From CAZGWJ01 sp964529445 (GTDB lineage Bacteria; Oederibacteriota; Muellerivitia; Muellerivitales; Muellerivitaceae): DNA of 10,524 nucleotides. Location: the NCBI GenBank assembly GCA_964529445.1, contig CAZGWJ010000091.1, positions 1 through 10,524 of the forward strand, given 5' to 3'. Shown piece after piece: positions 1 to 6,274 of the stretch. Position 1 is the first letter of the stretch. Each line of letters starts with the position of its first letter. Both the position numbers and the translations under genes were made by a program. Under the pieces are notes generated by a model. The model was not told the origin of the DNA and made no database searches. It saw nothing but the letters and a program-made list of their open reading frames with translations.

Positions 1-436
1 AAACCCGGTCGCCCTTGATACCCGGTTCGGATTGGGTGACCTTGAGGTCCACGGTGATGGGCAGTTCCACCGAAACGGGGCGCCCCTTGAAGAACAGGAT
101 ATCGGCCGTCATCTCCTCCTTGAGGAACTGCCAAGCCTCCCCCACGTCATCGGAGGAAAGGGTGATCTGCTCGTAGGTTTCCATGTCCATGAAGACGTAT
201 CCCTCTCCCTGCTTGTAGAGGTACTGCATCTCCTTGTCCTCGACGTCGGGCACGGGGACCTTGACCCAGGAATCGAGGGTCTTCTCGGCCGCGGTGCCCA
301 ATTCGACGTTCTTGAGCTTCAGGCGGACGAACCCGCCGCCCTTGCCGGGCTTGACGTGCTGGTAATGGGTGACCTTGAAGAGGGTGCCGTCAAACTCCAC
401 CATGGCCCCCGGTCTCAGGTCATTTGCGCTGATCAT
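1..436 (-). CDS. efp: Elongation factor P, 3' end cut by the window edge
   Basis: Translation factor that binds ribosomes stalled on consecutive prolines, between the P and E sites, and promotes peptide bond formation. The visible 145 residues start MISANDLRPGAMVEFDG and match EF-P through the KOW-like domain I (about 1-64), OB domain II (about 65-128) and the beginning of domain III, ending at GIKGDRV. EF-P is normally about 185-190 residues, so about 40 are missing beyond the left edge. The domain I loop reads HVKPGKGGGF, placing a lysine (K32) at the tip where many bacteria carry a post-translational modification; no modifying enzyme is visible here. The ATG at 436 is preceded by TTGGAG with five to six bases of spacing (GGAGC complement at 441-445). 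It is separated from asnB by 377 bp and has its own promoter, so it is probably transcribed independently of the glycan genes. Confidence 0.97.
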   Translation of the reverse strand, partial: MISANDLRPGAMVEFDGTLFKVTHYQHVKPGKGGGFVRLKLKNVELGTAAEKTLDSWVKVPVPDVEDKEMQYLYKQGEGYVFMDMETYEQITLSSDDVGEAWQFLKEEMTADILFFKGRPVSVELPITVDLKVTQSEPGIKGDRV

Positions 437-506
437 GAATGCTCCAATTCGTTGTCTTGTTTCTTGTCGTTGTTTGTATCAACAACACGACAAAAAATGG
501 CCACGT

Positions 507-536
507 ATTGTATCCGAACTCTCAATAGACCGTCAA
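507..536 (-). promoter_or_regulatory. Sigma70-type promoter for efp
   Basis: Read on the minus strand, TTGACG (531-536) and TACAAT (507-512) are separated by 18 bases. This is close to the TTGACA/TATAAT consensus and lies in an AT-rich gap. Transcription would begin near position 500 and give a leader of about 63 bases before the EF-P ATG. Seen directly in sequence; activity is inferred. Confidence 0.7.
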
Positions 537-566
537 ACGACTGATGCTAATGTCACATGGTAAATA

Positions 567-609
567 TCACTTGTTTGAAGGTATTTATTAACCGTGATAC
601 CAAAAGTGA
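567..609. repeat. Imperfect two-part inverted repeat upstream of the efp promoter
   Basis: TCACTT (567-572) pairs with AAGTGA (604-609), and GGTAT (580-584) pairs with ATACC (597-601), leaving a 12-base centre. The dyad lies about 30 bases upstream of the efp -35 element. It could be a protein-binding site or an RNA hairpin in the asnB trailer. Seen in sequence; its function is unknown and chance is possible in AT-rich DNA. Confidence 0.4.
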
Positions 610-813
610 ACAATCAATGTGCTAAAACTCAAGGAAAACACTTGTGGAATTAGGGTTTAATCGTATTAGCCGACCAGAAATTAAAAATCAACTCATAATT
701 GTTTCGTTTATTTTCCACCTTGGTTTCCCTTTATTCCAAAAGGGTTTTCCTCACCAGATGACCTTTGACCCTTGGTAGTCGGAGATCCCTTATCCTTATT
801 GATCAAGGATGTT

Positions 814-2712
814 TCAGTCCACATACTCCTGATACCACCACTCGATCATCAGCATCCCGAAGAGTAGGAGATGGTGGTCCTGACGGCCGGACATGTGCTC
901 GACTAGGATCCGGTTGGCGGCCACAGGGTCGAAAAGCCCCCTTTTCCGCAGATTCACCTCCGAGAGGGTGTCGATCACCAGATCCTTCAGCTCCTTGCGG
1001 AACCAGGGCCCCAGGGGCACCGCGAAACCCTGCTTGGGCCGGTGGACGATGTCGTAGGGAAGGTAGCGCTGGGCGGCCTGCTTGAGGATGAATTTCCCCT
1101 TTCCACCCCTCAGCTTCATGGAGGGCGGAAGCCCCAGCGCGAACTCGACCAGCCGCACGTCCAGGTAGGGCACGCGGGCCTCCAGGGAGGCCGCCATGCT
1201 CATACGGTCCACCTTGGTCAACAGATCGTCCGGCAACCAGGTCTTGATGTCCGTATAGAGCATCTGGGTCAGCGAATCGGGCGAGAAGGCCCTTCCCTCC
1301 TCAAAAACCTTGGAGAGCATCTCGTCCGATTCCTGATTCTCCAACTCATAGCGCAACTTCTCGCCCGCCAACCCTTCCAGGGTTTCCCGGGGGCAAAGTC
1401 GTGCCCAGGTGAGGTGCCGCTTCAGGGCATCGGTCTCGCTCAGGGCATCCCAGGCCTGCTGGTAGCGCTCGGATCCCCTCCTCATGAAGAAAGGGATAAC
1501 CCGGGTCTTGAGCCAACCGGGCAGGAACCCCGCGGGCTTGGCGAGCCGGTCGTAGGCGTAACGACGGTATCCCCCGAAGAGCTCGTCGGCGCCCTCGCCC
1601 GTGAGCACCGCCTTCACCTCCTGGCGGGCCAGGAGCGACACCAGGAAGGTGGGGATGACCGCCGGGTCCACGACGGGATCGTCCTGGTACTTGGCGAGCC
1701 GGGGGAGCAGGTCCGGCAGCATCTGGGCGTCCACCATCATTTCCCGGTGCTGGCATTTGAATTGTTTGGCCACGCGCCGGGCGTAGGCGAGCTCGTTGAA
1801 CGCCTTCCCGTGCGGAAATCCCACCGAGTACGTTTTGACGGACTTGTGGGTCTGGTGGGCGATGGAGGCCACCACGAAGGAGGAATCCACGCCCCCGGAA
1901 AGGAAGGCTCCCACCGGCACGTCGGCCATCAACTGCTCCTTGACCGACTGGAAGAACTTGAGGCGCATCTCATCGACCCATTCCCTCTCCTGGTCCTTCG
2001 ACACCCGGTGCCCGGGCGAGAAGGCCTCCGGATGGGGATTCCGGGGGGTCCAATAGGAGTGGGAGGCGACCTTGCCCTTCTCGACGCGAAGGACGTGCCC
2101 TGGCGGGAGCTTGCGGATGCCTCGGAAAGGCGTGTCGGGCGATGGAACGTATTGGAGGGTCAGAAGGGACAGGAGCTGCTTGGCGTCCACCTCGCGCTTC
2201 ACGAGCGGATTCTCGAGCAGTGATTTCACCTCGGAGGCGAAGAGGAGGTTGCCGTCGGAAAGGGTGTAGTAGAGGGGTTTCACCCCCAGATGGTCACGGG
2301 CCAAGAGCAGGCGCTGATAGGTCTCGTCCCAGAGGGCGAAGGCGAAGATGCCCCGCAGGTGGGCGATGAAGGATTCCCCGTATTCTTCATAGGCGTGGAG
2401 CAGGACCTCGGTGTCGGCGTTCGTCCGGAACGCGTGACCGTATTCGACGAGGGAACTGCGAATCTCCTGGTGATTGTAGATCTCGCCGTTATAGACGACC
2501 CAGATATTGCCCCTCTCGTTCGTCATGGGCTGGTGGCCGCGGGGAAGGTCCACGATGGATAGTCGGCGCATTCCGAGGGCCGCGGGGCCCTTGCGGTAAT
2601 ACCCGTCGTCGTCGGGGCCGCGATGCTTCAGCGCCTCGACCATGCGGTCGAGGTCGCGCGGCCGCGCCAAGGCGCCGTTCTTATATTGAACCCAGCCTGC
2701 TATTCCGCACAA
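814..2712 (-). CDS. asnB: AsnB-type glutamine-hydrolysing asparagine synthetase / amidotransferase
   Basis: A 632-residue class II glutamine amidotransferase fused to an ATP-pyrophosphatase synthetase domain, the full length for the family. Cys2 (MCGIAG) is the expected glutaminase nucleophile once Met is removed. HRGPDDDG (30-37), RRLSIVD (49-55) and NGEIYN (75-80) line the glutaminase site. The PP-loop SGGVDSS (272-278) and TGEGADELFGGY (371-382) form the ATP/aspartyl-adenylate site. AsnB makes asparagine from aspartate, ATP and glutamine. Relatives in polysaccharide and exosortase loci are thought to amidate other acids, including sugar acids, and the neighbouring glycosyltransferases favour that here. 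The exact substrate cannot be read from the sequence. The start is TTG, fixed by the required Cys2 and a strong AAGGAG seven bases upstream. It lies 141 bp after the preceding glycosyltransferase gene. Confidence 0.95.
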   Translation of the reverse strand: MCGIAGWVQYKNGALARPRDLDRMVEALKHRGPDDDGYYRKGPAALGMRRLSIVDLPRGHQPMTNERGNIWVVYNGEIYNHQEIRSSLVEYGHAFRTNADTEVLLHAYEEYGESFIAHLRGIFAFALWDETYQRLLLARDHLGVKPLYYTLSDGNLLFASEVKSLLENPLVKREVDAKQLLSLLTLQYVPSPDTPFRGIRKLPPGHVLRVEKGKVASHSYWTPRNPHPEAFSPGHRVSKDQEREWVDEMRLKFFQSVKEQLMADVPVGAFLSGGVDSSFVVASIAHQTHKSVKTYSVGFPHGKAFNELAYARRVAKQFKCQHREMMVDAQMLPDLLPRLAKYQDDPVVDPAVIPTFLVSLLARQEVKAVLTGEGADELFGGYRRYAYDRLAKPAGFLPGWLKTRVIPFFMRRGSERYQQAWDALSETDALKRHLTWARLCPRETLEGLAGEKLRYELENQESDEMLSKVFEEGRAFSPDSLTQMLYTDIKTWLPDDLLTKVDRMSMAASLEARVPYLDVRLVEFALGLPPSMKLRGGKGKFILKQAAQRYLPYDIVHRPKQGFAVPLGPWFRKELKDLVIDTLSEVNLRKRGLFDPVAANRILVEHMSGRQDHHLLLFGMLMIEWWYQEYVD

Positions 2713-2719
2713 AGGACGA

Positions 2720-2725
2720 CTCCTT
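2720..2725 (-). promoter_or_regulatory. Ribosome-binding site deciding the asnB TTG start
   Basis: On the minus strand AAGGAG is followed by seven bases and then TTG-TGC. Because the mature enzyme needs the Cys directly after the initiator, this site fixes the unusual TTG start. The octamer array at 2729-2752 ends only a few bases upstream, so a hairpin formed by the two arrays in this gap would abut the ribosome-binding site. Confidence 0.8.
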
Positions 2726-2728
2726 CAC

Positions 2729-2752
2729 CACCAAGACACCAAGTCACCAAGA
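2729..2752 (+). repeat. Octamer array, three units, CACCAAG type (asnB-proximal arm)
   Basis: Three perfect 8-base units on the plus strand: CACCAAGA, CACCAAGT and CACCAAGA. The array lies immediately upstream of the asnB ribosome-binding site and is the inverted partner of the array at 2860-2883, 107 bases away. It belongs to the same period-8 family as the CGCGAAG arrays elsewhere in the window. Confidence 0.9.
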
Positions 2753-2853
2753 ACGACTTGGGGTTCATCCTTCAACGGCATCACAAGGGTCAAGGCGCAT
2801 CGGAATAATAGAACATGCTCCGGCCTTGGTTTTGTCATTCTATCAGGAACTCA

Positions 2854-4175
2854 TCAGACCCTTGGTGTCTTGGTGACTTGGTGGTGGATCTTGACGGCCT
2901 CTTTTAGGACCTTGTCCAGCGACGCGACGGACTTCTCCCAGCGGTATTCTCGGCGCACGAAGGCGGCGGCCTTGGCCGCCCGCGCCCTTGCCTGGGCGGG
3001 TCTTTTCAGGGCCTCCACGACCTCCCGAGCGAAGGTTTCCGCGTCCGCTCCCTGGGCCACGAGATCGCGAGCCCTGTCCGGCAACCACGAGACCGCCCCC
3101 GGGGTCGCCACCACGGGCACTCCCAGGGACATTGAAAGGGCCACCTTGTTCTGCATCCCCGCCGAGACGTTCAGCGGAGCCACGGTGACGGTCGCGTGCT
3201 TGACGTAGGGTTCGATGGCCGGAAGGTATCCTGTCACCCGTACATCGGAACCGTTGGCCTTTCTCCCGAGGATTTCGCGGGGATGGCCTCCCGCCGCGAC
3301 GAAGACCGCACGGGGGACCTGCGCCCTCACGAGGGGCCAGACGCTCTCGAGGAACCACAGAGCCCCCTCCTCGTTGGGGGGATATCCCATGTTGCCCACA
3401 AAAGCCACGACGGGCGCATTTTTCGGGTAGGCGAGGGGCCGCGGAAAGGGCGCGCGGGCCAGGGCCACTCCGTTCGGCAGGACCTCCAACCGCCCGGCCG
3501 GGATCCCCCGCTCCTTGAGGAACGCCGCGTCCCGGGGCGAGACCAACAGCGTGCGGGCCGACTTCCGGATCGCCTCGGACTCCTCCTCCCCGATGACGCC
3601 CTGGTCCCAATGGGCCGCGAGGCGCCGCGATAGGCGGAGAGAGCGCGAGGAACTCATCTGCGAGGTCACGAGCGTCATGCTGTCGGTGAGCTCCAGGATG
3701 ACCGGCCTTCTCGGCCCTTCGTCGAAAGCGTAGGAAGCCATTCGCAGGCGGTGGGTCAGGACCGCGTCCACCCGCGCACCCTCGCCCGAATCCCGGTAGG
3801 CCCGTAAGGCGTCGCGGAACCGGGGGGAGAAATACGAGAAGACGTTGAAGGACTTGCCGGTCAACAGCGCGCCGAGGACATTGAAGAAGAGGTCGAAATC
3901 GGTCAGGTGCTCGACATGGACCCGGCGACAGAGGTCGAGCAGCCTGGCGGCCTTCGGGACGTCCTCCTTCACACGGGTGAGGCAGAAGAGGTCGATCCGG
4001 TNNNNNNNNNNCTGGCGGCCACCGGATCGACCTCTTCTGCCTCACCCGTGTGAAGGAGGACGAGGTCGATCCGGTGGCCGCGACGTCTCAAGCCCGCCAG
4101 GAGGTGGTAGAGCCGCAATTTGTCACCGTCGTGGGGCGGATACGGCACCAGGGGCGTGAGAACAAGAAGATTCAT
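2854..4175 (-). CDS. GT-B glycosyltransferase, PEP-CTERM/exosortase-locus type, broken by a sequence gap
   Basis: Predicted cytoplasmic sugar transferase of the GT4-like GT-B fold. The N-terminus (MNLLVLTPLVPYPPHDGDKL, then RLYHLLAGL) and the C-terminal half (FVGNMGYPPNEEGALWF, VTGYLPAIEPYVKHA, VAPLNVSAGMQNK, GVPVVATP) resemble the sugar transferases found beside PEP-CTERM/exosortase systems. As deposited, the frame fails at ten Ns and a mirrored segment. Joining 4076 directly to 4001 gives one continuous frame through HRIDLFCLTRVKEDVPKAA and a protein of about 415 residues, normal for the family. The usual second Glu of the donor-site motif (commonly LEAM) is replaced, the segment reading KVALSMSLG. 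The ATG at 4175 is chosen because MNLLVLT fits the family start, but no good ribosome-binding site precedes it. The last residues (HHQVTKTPRV) come from an octamer repeat. The sugar specificity is unknown. Confidence 0.88.
2860..2883 (-). repeat. Octamer array, three units, CACCAAG type (glycosyltransferase 3' end arm)
   Basis: Three 8-base units, read on the plus strand as CCTTGGTG, TCTTGGTG and ACTTGGTG, i.e. CACCAAGN on the minus strand. The array lies inside the end of the glycosyltransferase reading frame and encodes its HHQVTKTP tail. It faces the array at 2729-2752. Confidence 0.9.
3960..4075. other. Scaffold gap with adjacent inverted duplication (probable assembly artefact)
   Basis: Ten Ns occupy 4002-4011. 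The sequence to their left (3960-4001) is the exact reverse complement of 4021-4062, giving 42-bp arms around the gap. In addition, the bases ending CGATCCGGT occur as a direct copy at 3993-4001 and 4067-4075. Removing 4002-4075 restores one open frame through the glycosyltransferase gene. This is what a contig end with a folded-back copy, joined across a gap, would look like. A natural 42-bp palindrome inside the gene would destroy the enzyme. Confidence 0.85.
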
Positions 4176-4190
4176 GGGGATACATCTTAC

Positions 4191-4214
4191 CGCGAAGACG
4201 CGAAGTCGCGAAGG
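4191..4214 (+). repeat. Octamer array, three units, CGCGAAG type (start-proximal arm)
   Basis: Three consecutive units CGCGAAGA, CGCGAAGT and CGCGAAGG on the plus strand, 15 bases upstream of the start codon of the glycosyltransferase at 4175. It faces the inverted array at 4317-4340, 102 bases away. Confidence 0.9.
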
Positions 4215-4272
4215 AAGGAATAACCCATCGTGAACATTACGGAAGTAACACCCAGAATCGCCAATAACGGTT

Positions 4273-6054
4273 TTATCGATTTGCTTTAGGGTTGCGGCTT
4301 CGCCCCCTCACGAACCCCTTCGCGTCTTCGCGCCTTCGCGGTTCATTCGTCGTTCGCAGGAAGAGGTGCGTCAACATCCCCACCACGACGCACCAGAGGA
4401 TCGACAACAGGTAGCTCCGCAGGGGAACCGGGTCCATGTGGAAGGACGGCTCCCACCTCGTCCAGGGGATGTGGAGGAGGTCCCCCGCGATCTTCAACAT
4501 CCAATTCTCCCCTTCCAGCCGGTTGTATCGCATCCAGGGCACGGACGCGAGGACCGCGTTCACGACAACACCCGCTCCCCCGAGGACCCACAAAAGGCGC
4601 GCCCAACCCCGCCGTTTCCTCGCGGATTCGATCACCGGTGCGAGAAGGAGCAGAAGGAATGGCGTCAGGCAGACCATGAAACGCGCCGCGGGTGTCTGGC
4701 CGAGGTTCTCGTAGAAGCTCATGGATAGGTAATAGAAGAGGACGGTGACCGCGACATAGAGCCTCAAGGGATCGCGGGAACGGAGCAGGAGGAACATCCC
4801 CGCTGGCACGGCCGCGAACAGGAAATAGTGGAACCAGAGTCCCGCCTCCTGGTCGAACAGGAGCCCGAATAGCCCGATGAAAAAACGGTCTGTTCGGAAC
4901 AGCGACGTGAAAGGTTCGTTGTGAGCCCCGAGCGGTGTCCACACTCCGTAGACCTGGTGGAAATAGAGGGATAGGAGAACCAGGGGCAGGGCAAGCCCCA
5001 AGCCGAAACGCAGGAGGCGATCCATCCGGCCCCGGTTGTTCCAGAAGTAGACCAGGACCAGGGGGATGAGGAGAAGGACATTGCGGTTGTGGAACCCGAG
5101 AAGAGCCCCTGCGGCAAGTCCCATCGAGGCATCCCTGCGGGCAAGACGCGCCATCAGGAAAAGAACAAGAAGAAGCGCGGTCGGGATCTCCGGGAAGACG
5201 AGCCCCGAGAAAAGAAGTAGCGGGCTAGCGAGAAGTCCCGCCGCGCCGGTCGCCAGGAGCGTATCGGGTCCGGCTCCGCCGTTCTTCAGCACCTTCAAGG
5301 TCCCGCCCAACGCGAGCGCGGCCGCGATCGCCATCATCAGAGCGGCCCCGTATCGGCCGAGAAGCGCATAGCCGGGCAGGATGAAGAGCACGGACCCGAT
5401 GGGATGGTGGCTGTAGCGGCGGCCTTCCACCACGTGTTCGAGCCCCTGGGGCTCCAGGGTTCCGCGCCCGTGGAAAGCCGCCGCATCGTTGACGACGTAG
5501 TTATTGGCGAGGTCCAGGTCGTGGTCGTGCAGGATGCTGTGGGCCATCAGGAGGTAATGGGGTTCGTCGCCGGTGACGTCGCACCAGGTCGTGGTCATCA
5601 ACAACGCCGGGAACAGGAACAAGGCCAGGAGGGTGACGGCCCGGGCCGGCCGCTGGACGCGGCCCTTCCACAGGGCCCGGACCAGGAGAAGGGCGAAGAG
5701 GAACAAGTGGGAAACCCACACCGCACCCATGGCGATCTCCATCTTGCGAGGCAGGTAATCGTGTGGTGCGGGCAAAGTCATCCCCGACATCATCCATGTC
5801 ATAGGCCATGCGAACAGGAACGGAATCCAGGACAGGAAGAATATGGGTCCTGGTTTCATGTCCATGGATTTCAGGAGAAACCACTCGATAAGGAACAGAA
5901 GACCGCACAACACAATCACACACGCTCGGACAGAGCTTTCGTTTTCGAAGACCTTGTGATAATCGGGCGTCCACAAAAAGAACGCAGAAAGACTCCAACC
6001 CGCAAGGGAGAGCCCACCCGTAACAACAAGAATAGCAAGGAATAATCTTTTCAC
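4273..6054 (-). CDS. Polytopic GT-C-like membrane glycosyltransferase
   Basis: A 593-residue integral membrane protein with roughly a dozen hydrophobic segments, the first being residues 3-27. After about four N-terminal helices a loop reads CDVTGDEPHYLL (158-169), with an acidic pair like the catalytic DE of the PMT/ArnT GT-C superfamily, followed by DLDLANNY (179-186) and HHPIGSVLFILPGYALLG (216-233). GT-C enzymes move a sugar from a polyprenyl-phosphate donor to an acceptor on the periplasmic face; that role is inferred here, not shown. The start is GTG at 6054, with AAGGGA about seven bases upstream. The C-terminal TNEPRRREDAKG stretch after the last helix is encoded by an octamer repeat and is probably not part of the ancestral protein. 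It sits between two GT-B glycosyltransferase genes. The acceptor is unknown; a Thr-rich secreted protein nearby is one candidate. Confidence 0.8.
   Translation of the reverse strand: MKRLFLAILVVTGGLSLAGWSLSAFFLWTPDYHKVFENESSVRACVIVLCGLLFLIEWFLLKSMDMKPGPIFFLSWIPFLFAWPMTWMMSGMTLPAPHDYLPRKMEIAMGAVWVSHLFLFALLLVRALWKGRVQRPARAVTLLALFLFPALLMTTTWCDVTGDEPHYLLMAHSILHDHDLDLANNYVVNDAAAFHGRGTLEPQGLEHVVEGRRYSHHPIGSVLFILPGYALLGRYGAALMMAIAAALALGGTLKVLKNGGAGPDTLLATGAAGLLASPLLLFSGLVFPEIPTALLLVLFLMARLARRDASMGLAAGALLGFHNRNVLLLIPLVLVYFWNNRGRMDRLLRFGLGLALPLVLLSLYFHQVYGVWTPLGAHNEPFTSLFRTDRFFIGLFGLLFDQEAGLWFHYFLFAAVPAGMFLLLRSRDPLRLYVAVTVLFYYLSMSFYENLGQTPAARFMVCLTPFLLLLLAPVIESARKRRGWARLLWVLGGAGVVVNAVLASVPWMRYNRLEGENWMLKIAGDLLHIPWTRWEPSFHMDPVPLRSYLLSILWCVVVGMLTHLFLRTTNEPRRREDAKGFVRGRSRNPKANR
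4317..4340 (-). repeat. Octamer array, three units, CGCGAAG type (3' end arm)
   Basis: Units CCTTCGCG, TCTTCGCG and CCTTCGCG on the plus strand, i.e. CGCGAAGN on the minus strand. The array lies inside the 3' end of the membrane glycosyltransferase gene, where it encodes the PRRREDAKG part of the tail. Confidence 0.9.
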
Positions 6055-6106
6055 GTCCTCATCCCTTCATGCTATCGGACCGACATCGTCGAAAATCGTC
6101 AACGTT

Positions 6107-6169
6107 CCCCTCACCCCGCCCGCCTTCGCGGCGCTCGGCAAGGTCGGCCTCTCCCGCAAGGGGCGAGGG
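6107..6169. repeat. Compact GC-rich palindromic intergenic element
   Basis: A 63-base element bounded by CCCCTC on the left and GAGGG on the right, flanked by TT and AA so that the ends mirror each other. It contains two internal hairpins: CGCC/GGCG around 6121-6133, and CCTC-CCC pairing with GGG-GAGG around 6149-6168 with a GCAA loop. From general knowledge its layout resembles widespread bacterial intergenic palindromes of the CCCTC...GAGGG kind. It lies in the 220-bp gap upstream of the membrane glycosyltransferase and contains one isolated CCTTCGCG octamer (6123-6130). No T-run follows on the minus strand, so it is not a clear terminator. Confidence 0.6.
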
Positions 6170-6205
6170 AAAGTTGATGATATTGCTGTTTTACCAAGCA
6201 AAAAA

Positions 6206-6229
6206 TCTTCGCGGCTTCGCGACTTCGCG
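6206..6229 (-). repeat. Octamer array, three units, CGCGAAG type, without a partner
   Basis: Units TCTTCGCG, GCTTCGCG and ACTTCGCG on the plus strand (CGCGAAGN on the minus strand). It lies 45 bases downstream of the stop of the GT4 glycosyltransferase, in the same orientation as the other arrays at gene 3' ends. No facing array exists in the rest of this gap; the palindromic element at 6107-6169 lies roughly where one would be expected. Confidence 0.88.
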
Positions 6230-6274
6230 TTGGCTGTGAATGGGTCTTGGACAAGAGTAATCTCCGTTAGCGGG

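Larger units (their letters stand above)
437..813. other. AT-rich intergenic region between asnB and efp
   Basis: A 377-bp stretch with no credible gene on either strand. Its composition differs sharply from the GC-rich genes around it; for example 601-660 has only 20 G/C in 60 bases. It holds the efp promoter and ribosome-binding site and an imperfect dyad at 567-609. No convincing intrinsic terminator for asnB is visible: the small stems at 727-744 and 792-810 lack a T-run on the minus strand. Confidence 0.8.

Noticed and set aside
718..777. Further octamer copies (CCTTGGTT at 718-725, CCTTGGTA at 770-777)
   Set aside because: They are single, mismatched units not in tandem, so chance is adequate.
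727..810. Intrinsic terminator for asnB
   Set aside because: The stems at 727-744 (CCCTTT/AAAGGG) and 792-810 (ATCCTT/AAGGAT) are short and AT-rich and lack a T-run on the minus strand; the first has TTTT only on the plus strand, where no gene ends.
1042..2223. A 393-codon open frame on the plus strand opposite asnB
   Set aside because: It is antisense to the AsnB catalytic domains, shows no family motif, and follows from codon bias of the real gene.
2795..2830. Promoter for asnB with TATTAT as -10
   Set aside because: TATTAT is present on the minus strand near 2808, but no acceptable -35 lies 16-19 bases upstream.
2729..2883. CRISPR-like array
   Set aside because: The units are only 8 bases, tandem without spacers, and occur at separate junctions; no cas gene is present.
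2729..2883. MITE or insertion sequence with 24-bp terminal inverted repeats
   Set aside because: The cores of the three pairs have no visible similarity and no target-site duplication is evident, so a single mobile element is not supported, although it is not fully excluded.
3969..4175. Separate 68-residue gene upstream of the 372-residue glycosyltransferase frame
   Set aside because: Its last 30 residues are the mirrored artefact and Ns; the first 38 residues are the true N-terminus of the same glycosyltransferase.
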